A DNA stretch of 64,000 nt from the NCBI GenBank assembly GCA_937995825.1, contig CALKJO010000002.1:186001-250000 (forward strand). The letters run 5' to 3'. Each line of letters opens with the position of its first letter. The first letter of the stretch is position 1. A program made the translations under genes and the position numbers. The notes beneath the pieces are model-generated. The model searched no databases and was not told where the DNA came from. It saw only the letters and a list, made by a program, of their open reading frames with translations. This DNA is from an uncultured Anaerolineae bacterium (GTDB lineage: Bacteria > Chloroflexota > Anaerolineae > Aggregatilineales > Phototrophicaceae). Positions 11,971 to 21,900 of the stretch are shown one piece after another.

Positions 11971-12681
11971 ATGAAGCCGTTTGGATACTATGATCTGCTG
12001 GAGGCGTTCCCTGAGCGAGGATGCCCGTTGTGCCGCCTGCTGGCGCGAGACAAACAGCAGTATCTTGAACTGTTGATTTTTGAATACACGATGGATGTTG
12101 AGATCAATGCCAATTTTCAGGCGGCGCGCGGACTGTGCAGCGCGCACGCAGCGGAATTCATGGCGATCCAGATGAGCGCCACCAGCATCGCCAAGCTCTA
12201 CGGCGGGGTGATCGAGGAGACGCTGGCGCTGCTGGACGGACTGATCGAAAGCGGCGGGCATAAGCTCGGCGGACGCTGGCGGCGGAAGCGCGCTGTCGGC
12301 AAAGCCGCAGCCGAGGCGCTCGAACCGAACGCGCCCTGCCCGTGCTGCCATTCGCTTAACGTGCGCGAAGCGGATTACGCGCAGATCGCGGCGCAAAGCC
12401 TGCATGAACCATCCTTCCGAGACGCCTTTGCCGCCTCGGAGGGATTCTGCCTGCCGCATCTGGAGCGCATCCTGCGCAGCGCCGACAGCGACTCAGCGCG
12501 CTTCCTGATGACCACACAGCGGCGCATCTGGGCGCAGATGCGGGCGGATTTGAACATGTTCGTCGCCAAGCAAGACCCGCGCTTCGGCGCACTGCCGACC
12601 GATAACGAGGCGCGAAGCTGGCGGCGGGCGCTGGAGTCGATCAGCGGCATGGCGGGTATCTTCGGACTGCGCGGACGCTGA
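11971..12681 (+). CDS. DUF6062-like cysteine-motif protein
   Basis: About 236 aa, soluble. Two pairs of CxxC-type motifs separated by helical sequence: GCPLCRLL (C18, C21) followed by GLCSAHAAEF, then CPCCHSLN (C123, C125, C126) followed by GFCLPHLERIL. This CxxC..CxxH duplication matches the DUF6062 pattern and suggests metal binding; no enzymatic motif is visible and function is unknown. A promoter-like TTTTAC...TATGCT (-10 near 11928) makes ATG 11971 the sensible start. It is followed 61 bases later by a response regulator, and a common transcript is possible. Confidence 0.65.
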   Translation: MKPFGYYDLLEAFPERGCPLCRLLARDKQQYLELLIFEYTMDVEINANFQAARGLCSAHAAEFMAIQMSATSIAKLYGGVIEETLALLDGLIESGGHKLGGRWRRKRAVGKAAAEALEPNAPCPCCHSLNVREADYAQIAAQSLHEPSFRDAFAASEGFCLPHLERILRSADSDSARFLMTTQRRIWAQMRADLNMFVAKQDPRFGALPTDNEARSWRRALESISGMAGIFGLRGR

Positions 12682-12742
12682 GACGACATCATGCTGTCTT
12701 ACCGGATGGAGCGAATCAGCCGGCAGAAAGGTTGCCTGAACC

Positions 12743-13423
12743 ATGACCGATACCATCCTGATCGTGGATGACGAGCAGCACATCATCGATCTCGCCCGAA
12801 TGTATCTCGAACGGGCAGGCTATACAGTTGTCAGCGCCACCGAAGGGAACAGCGCGCTTGAACTCATCCTGAGCGCCAAGCCACCGACCCTGGTCGTCCT
12901 CGATCTAATGCTGCCCGGTCTGGACGGCTGGGAAATCTGCAAGCGCGTGCGCGCCAAGTCCGACGTCCCGATCATCATGCTGACCGCGCGCAGCGACGAC
13001 ATCGACCGCATCGTCGGCTTAGAGCTGGGCGCAGACGATTACCTAACCAAACCGTTCAATCCCCGTGAGCTGGTCGCCCGCATCCGCGCCATCCTCCGCC
13101 GCGCTGAGCGCCGCCCCGCCACCGACATAGAACGCACCCTCACGCTCGACAATCTGACGATCTATCCTGACCGGCGCATTGTCACCGTTGATGGCACGCC
13201 GGTCGATCTGCGGCTCAAGGAATTCGACCTGCTGCTGACGCTGGCGGAGAATAAAGGGATGGTCTTCTCGCGCGAAAAGCTGCTCGATGTCGTCTGGGGC
13301 TATGATTTCCCTGGCGAAACGCGCACGGTCGATGTCCACATCGCCCATCTACGCCACAAGCTGAGACGGATGCGACCGACGATTGAGACGGTTTGGGGCA
13401 TTGGCTACCGGCTGGACGCCTGA
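12743..13423 (+). CDS. OmpR/PhoB-family response regulator
   Basis: 226 aa. Receiver domain with DDE pocket (VDDEQH), phospho-acceptor in VVLDLMLPGLDGW (Asp54), LTAR and the K in YLTKPFNPRELVARI, then a winged-helix Trans_reg_C domain with LRLKEFDLLLTLAENKG, LLDVVWGYDF and TRTVDVHIAHLRHKL, ending GIGYRL. It acts as a DNA-binding output regulator. No kinase is directly adjacent; the nearest unpaired membrane kinase is on the opposite strand at 15827-17305 and is a reasonable partner by proximity only. Confidence 0.95.
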   Translation: MTDTILIVDDEQHIIDLARMYLERAGYTVVSATEGNSALELILSAKPPTLVVLDLMLPGLDGWEICKRVRAKSDVPIIMLTARSDDIDRIVGLELGADDYLTKPFNPRELVARIRAILRRAERRPATDIERTLTLDNLTIYPDRRIVTVDGTPVDLRLKEFDLLLTLAENKGMVFSREKLLDVVWGYDFPGETRTVDVHIAHLRHKLRRMRPTIETVWGIGYRLDA

Positions 13424-13500
13424 GTCGATCCTCCCACCGCCGAACAGAATCGAGTACACTTGATCCACATTATCCATACCATCCTGGAGCGAACAGCGCG

Positions 13501-13947
13501 ATGAGCCATGCCCATCATATGGGAACCGCGTTCACGAAGGCAATGGGCGCAGTTTTCAGCGCCGATCAGGGCGTCGTCACGGTGCGTGTGACCGCCTCCC
13601 CGATCATGGAGGGTCCGCGCGGCTACGCGCATGGCGGCGCGCTGGCGGCGCTGCTCGATGAAGCGATGGGCGCAGCCGGCTGGCTGGCAGGCTATCAATG
13701 CCTGACGGTGCATCTGGAGTATGATTTTCGCCGCCCCGTCCCGCTCGGCACAGCGTTCACCGTCCGCGCATGGGTCGAGTGCGGCGAAGCGCGTAAAGTC
13801 TTCGCGCGCGGCGAAGTGACTCTGCCTGACGGGGCGGTCGCGGTCGAAAGCAGCGGCATTTTCGCGCTCGCGCCGCCCGGCTTTTTCGCGTCTGGCATGG
13901 GCTTGGTGGAACCCCTCCGCACTCCGGCGGACGACAGCGAGGCGTAA
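13501..13947 (+). CDS. PaaI-type hotdog thioesterase
   Basis: 148 aa. Single hotdog domain with GPRGYAHGGALAALLDEAMG, the HGG loop and the Asp/Glu at the start of the long helix used for thioester hydrolysis in the PaaI/YigI group, then LTVHLEYDFRRPVPLG and a C-terminal strand LPDGAVAVESSGIFAL. Substrate is probably an acyl- or phenylacyl-CoA, not determinable here. ATG 13501 is preferred over the longer frame from 13393, which would overlap the response regulator; GGAG lies upstream. Ten bases separate it from the phosphatase gene. Confidence 0.85.
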   Translation: MSHAHHMGTAFTKAMGAVFSADQGVVTVRVTASPIMEGPRGYAHGGALAALLDEAMGAAGWLAGYQCLTVHLEYDFRRPVPLGTAFTVRAWVECGEARKVFARGEVTLPDGAVAVESSGIFALAPPGFFASGMGLVEPLRTPADDSEA

Positions 13948-13957
13948 CGCACACACA

Positions 13958-14749
13958 ATGCCTCCCATCTTCATCTGCGGTGATGTACACGGTCAGTATG
14001 ATAAGCTCGTCCGCGTCCTGCGCGAAAACGGCTTGATCCGCGAAACGCTCGCCTGGACGGGCGCGGACGCGCAGCTCTGGTTCATGGGTGATTTCGTGGA
14101 TCGAGGCGAGGATGGCATCCCCGCCGTCGATCTGGTCATGCGCTTGCAGCGCGAAGCGGAAGCGCAGGGCGGCGGCATCCATGCGCTGATGGGCAATCAT
14201 GAGCTGCTCTTCCTCTCGGCATACCAGTTCGGCAGGCGCGGCGGTTTCAGGCAGGCATGGCTGCGCAACGGCGGCGAGGAAGACGACATGGCGCGCGCCA
14301 CCATCCACCACATCTCCTGGATGCAGGCGCTGCCGGCGATGGCGCGGCTGGGCGATAAGCTGCTGATGCACGCCGATGCGCTCTTTTACGCCTCCTACGG
14401 ACGGACGGTCGAGCAGGTCAACGCCGCGTTCACCCGTATGATGTTCGATGAAACCATAGGGGTCTGGGAGACGATGCTCGATAACTTCAGCGAGCGCTTC
14501 GCCTTCTACGACCGCCATTCCCCCTCCCGCGCCTATTCCGAAGGCGCGACCCGCGCTCAGCATATGCTCAATCTCTTCGGCGGCAAGCAGATCGTGCATG
14601 GTCACACGCCGATTGTCTACATGAAAGAAGAACTGCCGCCGCAGATGGTGCGCGCCCCGCTGGTGTACGCCAATGACAGCTGCATCAATGTGGACGGCGG
14701 CATGTTCATGGGCGGACCCGGCTTTCTCTATCGCCTTCCAGGGACATAA
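13958..14749 (+). CDS. PPP-family metallophosphoesterase (Ser/Thr phosphatase-like)
   Basis: 263 aa. Complete two-metal signature in order: GDVHGQYDKL, FMGDFVDRGEDG, LMGNHELLFL, and a later HGHTPIV. These are the PPP-family motifs shared by bacterial PrpA/PphA-type protein phosphatases and ApaH-like enzymes. The spacing fits a short bacterial Shp-like phosphatase. Targets are unknown; the Ser/Thr kinase at 51.5 kb shows that phosphoprotein signalling exists in the organism. Followed after 5 bases by the deacetylase gene, suggesting an operon 13501-15879. Confidence 0.88.
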   Translation: MPPIFICGDVHGQYDKLVRVLRENGLIRETLAWTGADAQLWFMGDFVDRGEDGIPAVDLVMRLQREAEAQGGGIHALMGNHELLFLSAYQFGRRGGFRQAWLRNGGEEDDMARATIHHISWMQALPAMARLGDKLLMHADALFYASYGRTVEQVNAAFTRMMFDETIGVWETMLDNFSERFAFYDRHSPSRAYSEGATRAQHMLNLFGGKQIVHGHTPIVYMKEELPPQMVRAPLVYANDSCINVDGGMFMGGPGFLYRLPGT

Positions 14750-14754
14750 CCATC

Positions 14755-15879
14755 GTGAAGATCATCCACAATGACCGCCATCACCTGCACTACGCGCACA
14801 CCCGCGCCGAGCGCCAGCCCGGTATCTTTCGGCTGACCGCCTGGGAGGGCGCGGAACTCGCCCCCGCGCCGCTCGACATCGACGACAAGGACACGCCGGA
14901 GCGCGTCGAGTCGATCCTGCGCGCCCTGCGTGCCGCCGATATGACCGACATCGCGCCGCCGGTCGATCACGGCATCGATCCGATCCGCGCCGTCCACGCC
15001 AAAGACTATGTCGACTTTCTGCGGACGATCTACGACGACTACGCCGCCGCTTTTGGCGAGCGCGCCCCGATCTACGCGACCACCTTCCCCAACCGCGCTC
15101 ATCCGACAGCGATTCCGACCTTCCCGCTCGGTCAGCTCGGCTATTACGCGCTCGACATCGACACGCCGATTGTCGCCGGAACCTACGAAGCCGCCTACTG
15201 GTGCGCGCAGACCGCCGTGACCGCCGCCGATCTCATCCTCAACGGCGAACCGAATGCTTACGCGCTCTGCCGTCCGTCCGGGCATCATGCCAGCGTCGAT
15301 CAGTTCGGCGGCTTCTGCTTCTTCAACAATGCCGGGATCGCCGCCCGCCACCTCCAGGCGCAGACCGGCGCGAAGGTCGCCATCCTCGATGTCGATTACC
15401 ATCATGGCAACGGCACGCAGGCGATCTTCTACGCCGACCCGACGGTGCTGTTCTGCTCGCTCCACTGCGATCCGCGCCACGATTACCCGTATTTCTGGGG
15501 CTTCGAGGACGAAACCGGCTCCGGCGCGGGCGCGGGCTTCAACCGCAACTGGGCGCTGCCGAAAGGGACGGACGCCACGCAGTATTTCCATGCCTTGGAT
15601 GAAGCGCTGGACGCCATCCGGGCGTTCGCGCCGGGCTATCTGGTGGTGTCAGCGGGCTTCGATACCGGCGTGGGCGATTTTTACGGCGGCTTCACGCTGG
15701 TCACGGACGACATGCGCGAAAAAGGGCGGCGCATCGGCGCGCTCGGTCTGCCGACGCTGGTCTGTCAGGAAGGGGGCTATAATGCCGCCAAACTGGGAGA
15801 TTACCTGGTGGCGTTTTTACACGGACTCACCGTCGGCGCACCAGCGTCGTCCGCTGCGGCAGCGGGAACCACACCGTAA
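14755..15879 (+). CDS. Histone deacetylase-fold amidohydrolase (acetylpolyamine type likely)
   Basis: 374 aa with GTG start. Zn-dependent deacetylase hallmarks: RPSGHHAS (tandem His charge relay), FGGFCFFNNAGIAA, DVDYHHGNGTQAIFY (metal-binding Asp and His) and SAGFDTGVGDFYGGF, then EGGYN. The N-terminal region (HYAHTRAERQPG) resembles acetylpolyamine amidohydrolases more than acetoin-utilisation AcuC, so deacetylation of acetylpolyamines or a similar small amide is the best guess. Its last 53 bases overlap the 3' end of the histidine kinase on the other strand. Confidence 0.9.
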   Translation: MKIIHNDRHHLHYAHTRAERQPGIFRLTAWEGAELAPAPLDIDDKDTPERVESILRALRAADMTDIAPPVDHGIDPIRAVHAKDYVDFLRTIYDDYAAAFGERAPIYATTFPNRAHPTAIPTFPLGQLGYYALDIDTPIVAGTYEAAYWCAQTAVTAADLILNGEPNAYALCRPSGHHASVDQFGGFCFFNNAGIAARHLQAQTGAKVAILDVDYHHGNGTQAIFYADPTVLFCSLHCDPRHDYPYFWGFEDETGSGAGAGFNRNWALPKGTDATQYFHALDEALDAIRAFAPGYLVVSAGFDTGVGDFYGGFTLVTDDMREKGRRIGALGLPTLVCQEGGYNAAKLGDYLVAFLHGLTVGAPASSAAAAGTTP

Positions 15880-17305
15880 ACACGCTGCCGCGATTCGCGC
15901 CCGCGCTGTCGGCGGTCACCATGCCGCCGTGCGCCGCGACGATCTCGCGCACAATCGCCAGCCCTAAGCCCGTCCCGCGTTTAGGTCCGCGCGCCTTGTC
16001 CACCTGGTAGAAGCGCTCGAAGATGCGCGGCAGTTCCTCGGCTGCGATGCCGATGCCGCTGTCCTCCACCACCACCGCGACGCCGCCGTCCCGCGTCTCC
16101 GTCCGCACGCGCACCGTGCCGCCCGGCGGCGTGAATTTGATGGCGTTACTGATCAGGTTCATCAGCACCTGCGCGAGCCGGTCGCCATCGCCGGAGATCG
16201 ACGGCATCGGCGGCGTGTCCACCTGAAGATCGATCCCCTTGTCCTGCGCCACGATCATCAGCCGCTGCGCGACCGCCGCCGTCAGCGCGCCCAGATCGAC
16301 CGGGGACGCCCGCATCGACAGCCGCCCGGCTTGCAGGCGCGTGAGATCGGTCAGTTCGGTGACCATGCGGTTGAGGCGCGCCGCCTCGTCATAGATGATC
16401 TGCGCCGCCGCCACCGGATCGGGCGTCGCACCGTCGATGATCGCCTGCGCGTAGCCCTGAATCGAGGTCAGCGGCGTTTTGAGATCGTGCGAGACATTGG
16501 CTAAAAAGTCCTGCTGCGCGCTCTGCTGCGTCTCAAGCTGCTCGCTCATGTGGTTGAATGCCTCCGCGACCGCGCGCACTTCCGCCGCGCCGTTGACGGG
16601 GACGCGCGCGCCCAGCCGCCCCGACGCCACCACCGCCGCCGCGTCGGAGAAGGCTTGCAGCGGGCGGGCGATCCCTCGGCTGATCCACGCTGCCAGCAGC
16701 ACCGCCGCGATCACGCCCGCCAGCGCTGCCTGAAGCACGGGCGGGGCGACGCTCGCCCCAAATTCGTTGAGCGCCTCGTAGAGCGAAAGCATGGGGCGCG
16801 GCTCCGCGACAAGCAGCGCCGTCACCCGTCTGCCCGCCCGAAGCGCCTCCACCCCCACAAACAGCCATTCGCCGTCGTCGATGAAGCTGCCGATAACGCC
16901 CTTGATCCGCAGCGACAGCCCTTCGAGGATGCGCGCGGTGATGTTGGAGGGTTCAACGGTCGCCGTCAGCAGACTCCCCGGCGCAAATGTGCCGGCGCTG
17001 TCATAGGCGACGACGTTCTCAGGCAGCCCGACGATCAGCAGGCGAATCCCCCGCGTCTGCGCCAGCGCATCCAGATCATCGCGCAGATCGCTGAGCCAAA
17101 CCGCCGGACGCAGCCGCCTCGGACGCGCCAGCAGGGTGTGCAGGTCGAGGCTGATGAGCTGCGCGGCAAGCCGCTGGTAAGTCGGCTGTGGCGGCGCGCT
17201 GCGCGTGTTGAGCAGCACCACCAGCGCGACCGCCAGCACTCCCAGCGCGACTCCCAAGACCGCCAGATACGACACCAGCAGCCGCATCCGCAGCGTGGAC
17301 AGCAT
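15827..17305 (-). CDS. Membrane sensor histidine kinase (HAMP-HisKA-HATPase)
   Basis: About 492 aa from ATG 17305. TM1 (~7-28), an extracytoplasmic region (~30-205) with no domain I can name, TM2 (~210-235), HAMP (ISRGIARPLQAF and on), HisKA with FLANVSHDLKTPLTSIQGY (His273), HATPase_c with NLISNAIKFTPPGG, DSGIGIAAEELPRIFERFYQVDK and GTGLGLAIVREIVAAHGG. It begins 7 bases after livF ends on the same strand, so it is probably the third gene of a livG-livF-kinase transcript. The response regulator at 12743 is a candidate partner. The longer frame to 17503 runs into livF and is rejected. Confidence 0.92.
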   Translation of the reverse strand: MLSTLRMRLLVSYLAVLGVALGVLAVALVVLLNTRSAPPQPTYQRLAAQLISLDLHTLLARPRRLRPAVWLSDLRDDLDALAQTRGIRLLIVGLPENVVAYDSAGTFAPGSLLTATVEPSNITARILEGLSLRIKGVIGSFIDDGEWLFVGVEALRAGRRVTALLVAEPRPMLSLYEALNEFGASVAPPVLQAALAGVIAAVLLAAWISRGIARPLQAFSDAAAVVASGRLGARVPVNGAAEVRAVAEAFNHMSEQLETQQSAQQDFLANVSHDLKTPLTSIQGYAQAIIDGATPDPVAAAQIIYDEAARLNRMVTELTDLTRLQAGRLSMRASPVDLGALTAAVAQRLMIVAQDKGIDLQVDTPPMPSISGDGDRLAQVLMNLISNAIKFTPPGGTVRVRTETRDGGVAVVVEDSGIGIAAEELPRIFERFYQVDKARGPKRGTGLGLAIVREIVAAHGGMVTADSAGANRGSVFTVWFPLPQRTTLVRRR

Positions 17306-17312
17306 GATTTTT

Positions 17313-18017
17313 CTACCCCAGATAGGCGGCGATAATTTCGCGCGTCTGCCGCAGCGCCTCAGCGCGCCCTGAATGCACGATCTGACCGCGCTCCAGCACA
17401 TGGGCGTAGTCGGCGATCTGCAGCGCCTTGCGCGCATTCTGCTCAACCAGCAGGATCGGAATCCCCCGCGCCTTGATGTCGGCAATGATCCGAAAGACTT
17501 CATTGACCAGCAGCGGCGCTAAGCCCATGCTCGGTTCATCCAGCATCAGCAGGCGCGGACGCGCCATCAGCGCCCGCCCGACCGCGAGCATCTGCTGCTC
17601 GCCGCCCGACAGCGACCCCGCTTTCTGGCTCCGCCGCTCATTCAGCCGCGTGAAGCGCCGGAAGATGTCCTCCAGATCGCGCTCAATCTCATCGTCCTGC
17701 CGCAGGTGCGCGCCGAGCATCAGATTTTCCAGCACGCTCATCGGCGCGATGATCTGCCGCCCCTCTGGAACCTGCACCAGCCCGGCCGCGAACACCCGAT
17801 CCGGACGCCAGCCGGTGATGTCCTGCCCATCGAACAGGATGCGCCCCCGCGACGGCTTGAGGATGCCGCTGATGGTGTTGAGCGTCGTGCTTTTGCCCGC
17901 CCCGTTCGCGCCGATCAGCGTGACCACCTGCCCGACTTCCACCGTGAACGACACGCCGCGCAGCGCAGCAATCGCGCCATACGCCGTGTGAATATCCTGC
18001 ACCTCAAGCAGCGCCAT
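17313..18017 (-). CDS. livF: Branched-chain amino acid-type ABC transporter ATPase LivF
   Basis: 234 aa. ABC ATPase with Walker A GANGAGKST, Q-loop VPEGRQII typical of LivF, signature LSGGEQQMLAVGRALM, Walker B LLMLDEPSMGLAP and switch His within LLVEQNAR. Drives import by a LivHM-type permease. Overlaps livG by 14 bases (18004-18017). No permease or binding protein accompanies this pair, so they must serve a transporter encoded elsewhere, possibly with the livG-livH pair at 54-56 kb. Confidence 0.93.
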   Translation of the reverse strand: MALLEVQDIHTAYGAIAALRGVSFTVEVGQVVTLIGANGAGKSTTLNTISGILKPSRGRILFDGQDITGWRPDRVFAAGLVQVPEGRQIIAPMSVLENLMLGAHLRQDDEIERDLEDIFRRFTRLNERRSQKAGSLSGGEQQMLAVGRALMARPRLLMLDEPSMGLAPLLVNEVFRIIADIKARGIPILLVEQNARKALQIADYAHVLERGQIVHSGRAEALRQTREIIAAYLG

Positions 18018-18771
18018 CGTCGTCCTCGCCCAGATACGCCTGAATCACCGCCGGATCATGTTTGATCTGCTCATGCGTCCCCTGCGCGATGATCTGCCCA
18101 AAATTCAGCACGTAAATCTCATCGCAGACCTGCTGAATCAGCGCCATGTCATGTTCGATCACCAGGATCGTCATGCCCTCATCGCGCAGGCGCAGAATTT
18201 GCTCGCCCAATTCGCGCGTCTCGACCGGGTTCATGCCCGCCGTCGGCTCATCCAAAAGCAGCAGCTTCGGATCGGTCGCCATCGCTCGCGCGATCTCCAG
18301 CCGGCGCTGATCGCCGTAGGGCAGCGATCCCGCCCGCGCGTCGGCGGCATCCGCCATGCCGAAACGCTCCAGCAGGGCGCGCGCCCGTTCGCGCAGCGCC
18401 CGCTCCTCGCGCAGAAAGCGCGGCGCGAAGACGAACGCCTCGAACGGAGTCGCCTGCCCGCGCCCATGCTGCCCGATCAGGAGATTTTCCAGCGCGGTCA
18501 TCTCCCCAAACAGGCGGATGTTCTGATACGTGCGCGCGATCCCCGCCGCCGTGATCTTGTGGGGCGGCGCTCGGCTGATGTCCTGATCGCGGAAGATGAT
18601 CCGTCCGCGGGTGGGATGATCCAGCCCGCTGATGCTGTTGATCAGCGTCGTCTTACCCGCACCGTTGGGCCCGATCAGCCCGACGACCCGCCCCTCCGAG
18701 ACGGTGAGAGTGACATTGGTCAGCGCGTGCAGCCCGCCAAACACTCGGCAGACATCGATCAGCTTGAGCAT
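18004..18771 (-). CDS. livG: Branched-chain amino acid-type ABC transporter ATPase LivG
   Basis: 255 aa. Walker A GPNGAGKTTLINSISG, LivG-typical RTYQNIRLFGEMTALENLLIG, signature LPYGDQRRLEIARAMA, Walker B LLLLDEPTAGMNPVE, and ILVIEHDMALIQQVCDEIYVLNFG. The C-terminal EAYLGE-type end (QAYLGE) is also usual. It is first in a livG-livF-kinase group and lies 132 bases after rpoB on the same strand, separated by a terminator-like hairpin. A second LivG is encoded at 54247. Confidence 0.93.
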   Translation of the reverse strand: MLKLIDVCRVFGGLHALTNVTLTVSEGRVVGLIGPNGAGKTTLINSISGLDHPTRGRIIFRDQDISRAPPHKITAAGIARTYQNIRLFGEMTALENLLIGQHGRGQATPFEAFVFAPRFLREERALRERARALLERFGMADAADARAGSLPYGDQRRLEIARAMATDPKLLLLDEPTAGMNPVETRELGEQILRLRDEGMTILVIEHDMALIQQVCDEIYVLNFGQIIAQGTHEQIKHDPAVIQAYLGEDDDGAA

Positions 18772-18805
18772 GGCGTTTTCTTCCTTTTACAAGTTGAATT
18801 GTAAC

Positions 18806-18841
18806 GAAACCAAAAGCGCCCCGGCAATCGCAAAGGCGCTT
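18806..18841 (-). terminator. Likely terminator between rpoB and livG
   Basis: Read on the minus strand, AAGCGCC (18841-18835) pairs with GGCGCTT (18820-18814) around a 14-base loop, followed by TTTTGGTTT. The stem is only 7 bp and the T run is interrupted, so strength is moderate. It would separate rpoB from the liv genes. Confidence 0.5.
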
Positions 18842-18903
18842 CTGGCATCAGATTGGATCGCTCTTTTACATGCTGTTGAGGGCTGTCATCGGCCCGGCGG
18901 TGA

Positions 18904-21900
18904 TTACATGTCGCCGGCGCTAGTGAAGCCGAGAGTCGGTGTCGCGTTCTGGCTCTGCTTGCTCTGCGACGCATTCTGCGAAGCGCCGCCCTGCGCGCGT
19001 TCATCCTCTTTGCCGAAGCGGATCACGTCGCCGGTGTCGCTGATGGCTTCGACCGCCAGACCGAGGCTTTGCAGCTCCTTGACCAGCACGCGGAAGCTGG
19101 TCGGGATGCCCGGTTCCTCGATCGGCTCGCCTTTGATGATGGCTTCATAGGTCTTGACGCGCCCGAGAACATCATCCGACTTGACCGTGAGCATCTCTTG
19201 CAGCGTGTATGCCGCGCCGTAGGCTTCCAGCGCCCAGACTTCCATCTCGCCGAAGCGCTGCCCGCCAAACTGCGCCTTGCCGCCCAACGGCTGCTGCGTG
19301 ACTAGGCTGTACGGACCGGTTGAGCGCGCATGGACTTTGTCCTCGACCAGGTGCGCCAGCTTGAGCATATGCATGATGCCAACCGTGACCGGCTGATCGT
19401 ATTTCTCGCCCGTCCGCCCGTCGTAGAGCGTCTGCTTGCCGTAGTGCGGGACGGGATTGCCGGTATCGAACATCACCTGATTGGCATAGGGATACAGGTC
19501 TTTGCCCTGTACATCATCCGGCGGCAGTTCGACGCCCGGATCGCACCACAGCATCCACTCGCGCAGCGAGACAGTGAGCGCGTTGTGATCGCGGCGCTTG
19601 CGCTCCGCCAAATCCAGCCCAACGGTGTCCCACATCAGAATGCTGTCCGGATCATAGCCTTTTTCGCGCAGCCACTCGGTCACGACCGCTCGCCGCGCGT
19701 AGACCAGATCGAACTGGAGCTGCTCCAGATCGTAGCGCCCGTCCTTGCCGATCCATTCGTAAATGTACAGGCGGCGGACTTCGATATCATCTTCCAGATC
19801 GGTCGTCGGGTAATCATACTGCTTGACCCATGCCCAGGCGCGCTCGCCGATGTCATCCCAGGCGCGGTCGATCAGCCATGCCCGACCGAGTTCTGCCTGA
19901 ATCTCATCTTCTTTCGCGCCGTCGAACACTGGCGTGATCGCGCGGAAACCGAGCCGATCCGCCGCCCAACCGAGGTGAATCTCCAGCACCTGCCCGATGT
20001 TCATGCGCCCCGGCACGCCGAGCGGGTTGAGGATGATCTCGACCGGACGCCCATCTTCCAGATACGGCATGTCCTCAATCGGCACGATCTTGGAGATGAC
20101 GCCCTTGTTGCCATGCCGCCCCGCCATCTTGTCGCCGACGGTCAGCTTGCGCTTCTGCGCCACCGCTACGCGCACCATCTTCTCGACGCCCGCCGGCAGA
20201 TCAGGGTGTTCTTCGCGGGTGAACGTCTTGACATCGACCACCTTGCCCTTTTCGCCGTGCGGCAGGCGCAGCGATGAGTCCTTGACCTCGCGCGCCTTCT
20301 CGCCGAAGATCGCCCGCAGCAGCTTCTCCTCCGGGCTGAGTTCCTTCTCGCCTTTGGGCGTGATCTTGCCGACCAGAATGTCATTCGGTCCGACTTCCGC
20401 GCCGATGCGAACGATGCCGAATTCATCCAAGTCTTTGAGCGCGTCCTCGCCGATATTCGGGATGTCGTAGGTGATCTCTTCCGGTCCGAGCTTGGTATCG
20501 CGGGCTTCGACCTCGTGCTTTTCGATGTGGATGCTGGTGAATTTGTCCTGGCGCAGCAAGTCCTCGCTGATCAGCAGCGCGTCCTCATAGTTGCCGCCGC
20601 TCCATGACAAAAAGACCGCCAGCACGTCATGTCCGAGCGCCAGCGCGCCCAAATGCGTCGATGAACTGTCGGCGATCACGTCTCCCTTGCGGATGTGCTG
20701 CCCTTTGCTGATGATCGGGCGCTGATCGACGCAGGTCGATTGGTTGCTGCGGTTGTATTTGCGCAGCCGGTAGATGCGATCCTCGCCGCTGGCAGTACGG
20801 ATGACGATCCGGTCGCCCTGGACGCTGATCGCCTCGCCATCGACATCGGACACCAGCACCTGACCGCTGTCATACGCCGCCTGGCGCTCCATGCCGGTGC
20901 TGACAATCGGCACATCCGGCTGGAGCAGCGGGACTGCCTGACGCTGCATATTGCTGCCCATCAGCGCGCGGTTGGCGTCGTCATGTTCCAAAAAGGGGAT
21001 CAGCGCCGCGCTGATGCCCACGATCTGGCGCGGAGCCACATCCATCAGGTCGATGCGGCGGGCTGGCACGGTCAAAAATTTCTGATCATGCCGCGCCGAC
21101 ACGCGGTCAGACACGAACTGACGGCGCTCATCGAGCGGCGAATTCGCCTGCGCAACCACAAAGTTATCCTCGCGATCCGCCGACATGTAGATGATCTCGC
21201 CGGTGATGAACGGCACAACCGGAACCTGCTCGATGCCCGCCTTCGCCAGCGCTGCCGCCAGCTTTTCAGTGACGACCGCGCCTTCTTCAGCGATCACATC
21301 GCCGTTCTTGTTCTCAACATCCTCGCGCAGTTTGCGCCCGATCAGCTCCGGATCGGTCGGCGGCAGCCATTTCTTGACCTCGCGGTAGGGCGTCTCGATG
21401 AAGCCGAACTCGTTCACGCGCGCGTAGCTCGCCAGACGCCCGATCAGCCCGATGTTCGGACCTTCCGGCGTCTCAATCGGGCAGATGCGCCCGTAGTGGC
21501 TGTGATGCACGTCGCGCACGTCGAAGCCGGCGCGTTCGCGGCGCAGACCGCCCGGACCCAACGCCGACAGCGTGCGCTTATGCGTCAGCTCCGCCAGCGG
21601 GTTGGTCTGCTCCATGAACTGCGAAAGCTGCGACGAGCCGAAAAATTCGCGGATCGCCGCCACAATCGGGCGGATGTTGACCAGGTTGCCCGGCGTTGGC
21701 GTCTCATCTTCGCGAATCGACATGCGCTCCTTGACCACACGCTCCGTCCGCCGCAAGCCGATGCGCAGCTTGTTCTGAATCAGTTCACCGACCGTCTTGA
21801 CGCGCCGATTGCCCAGATGATCGATGTCATCCTTGCCGACCCTGCCGGTGTTGATCATGATCATGCGCTCAACCAGCTTGACGATGTCGCTCTTGGTCAC

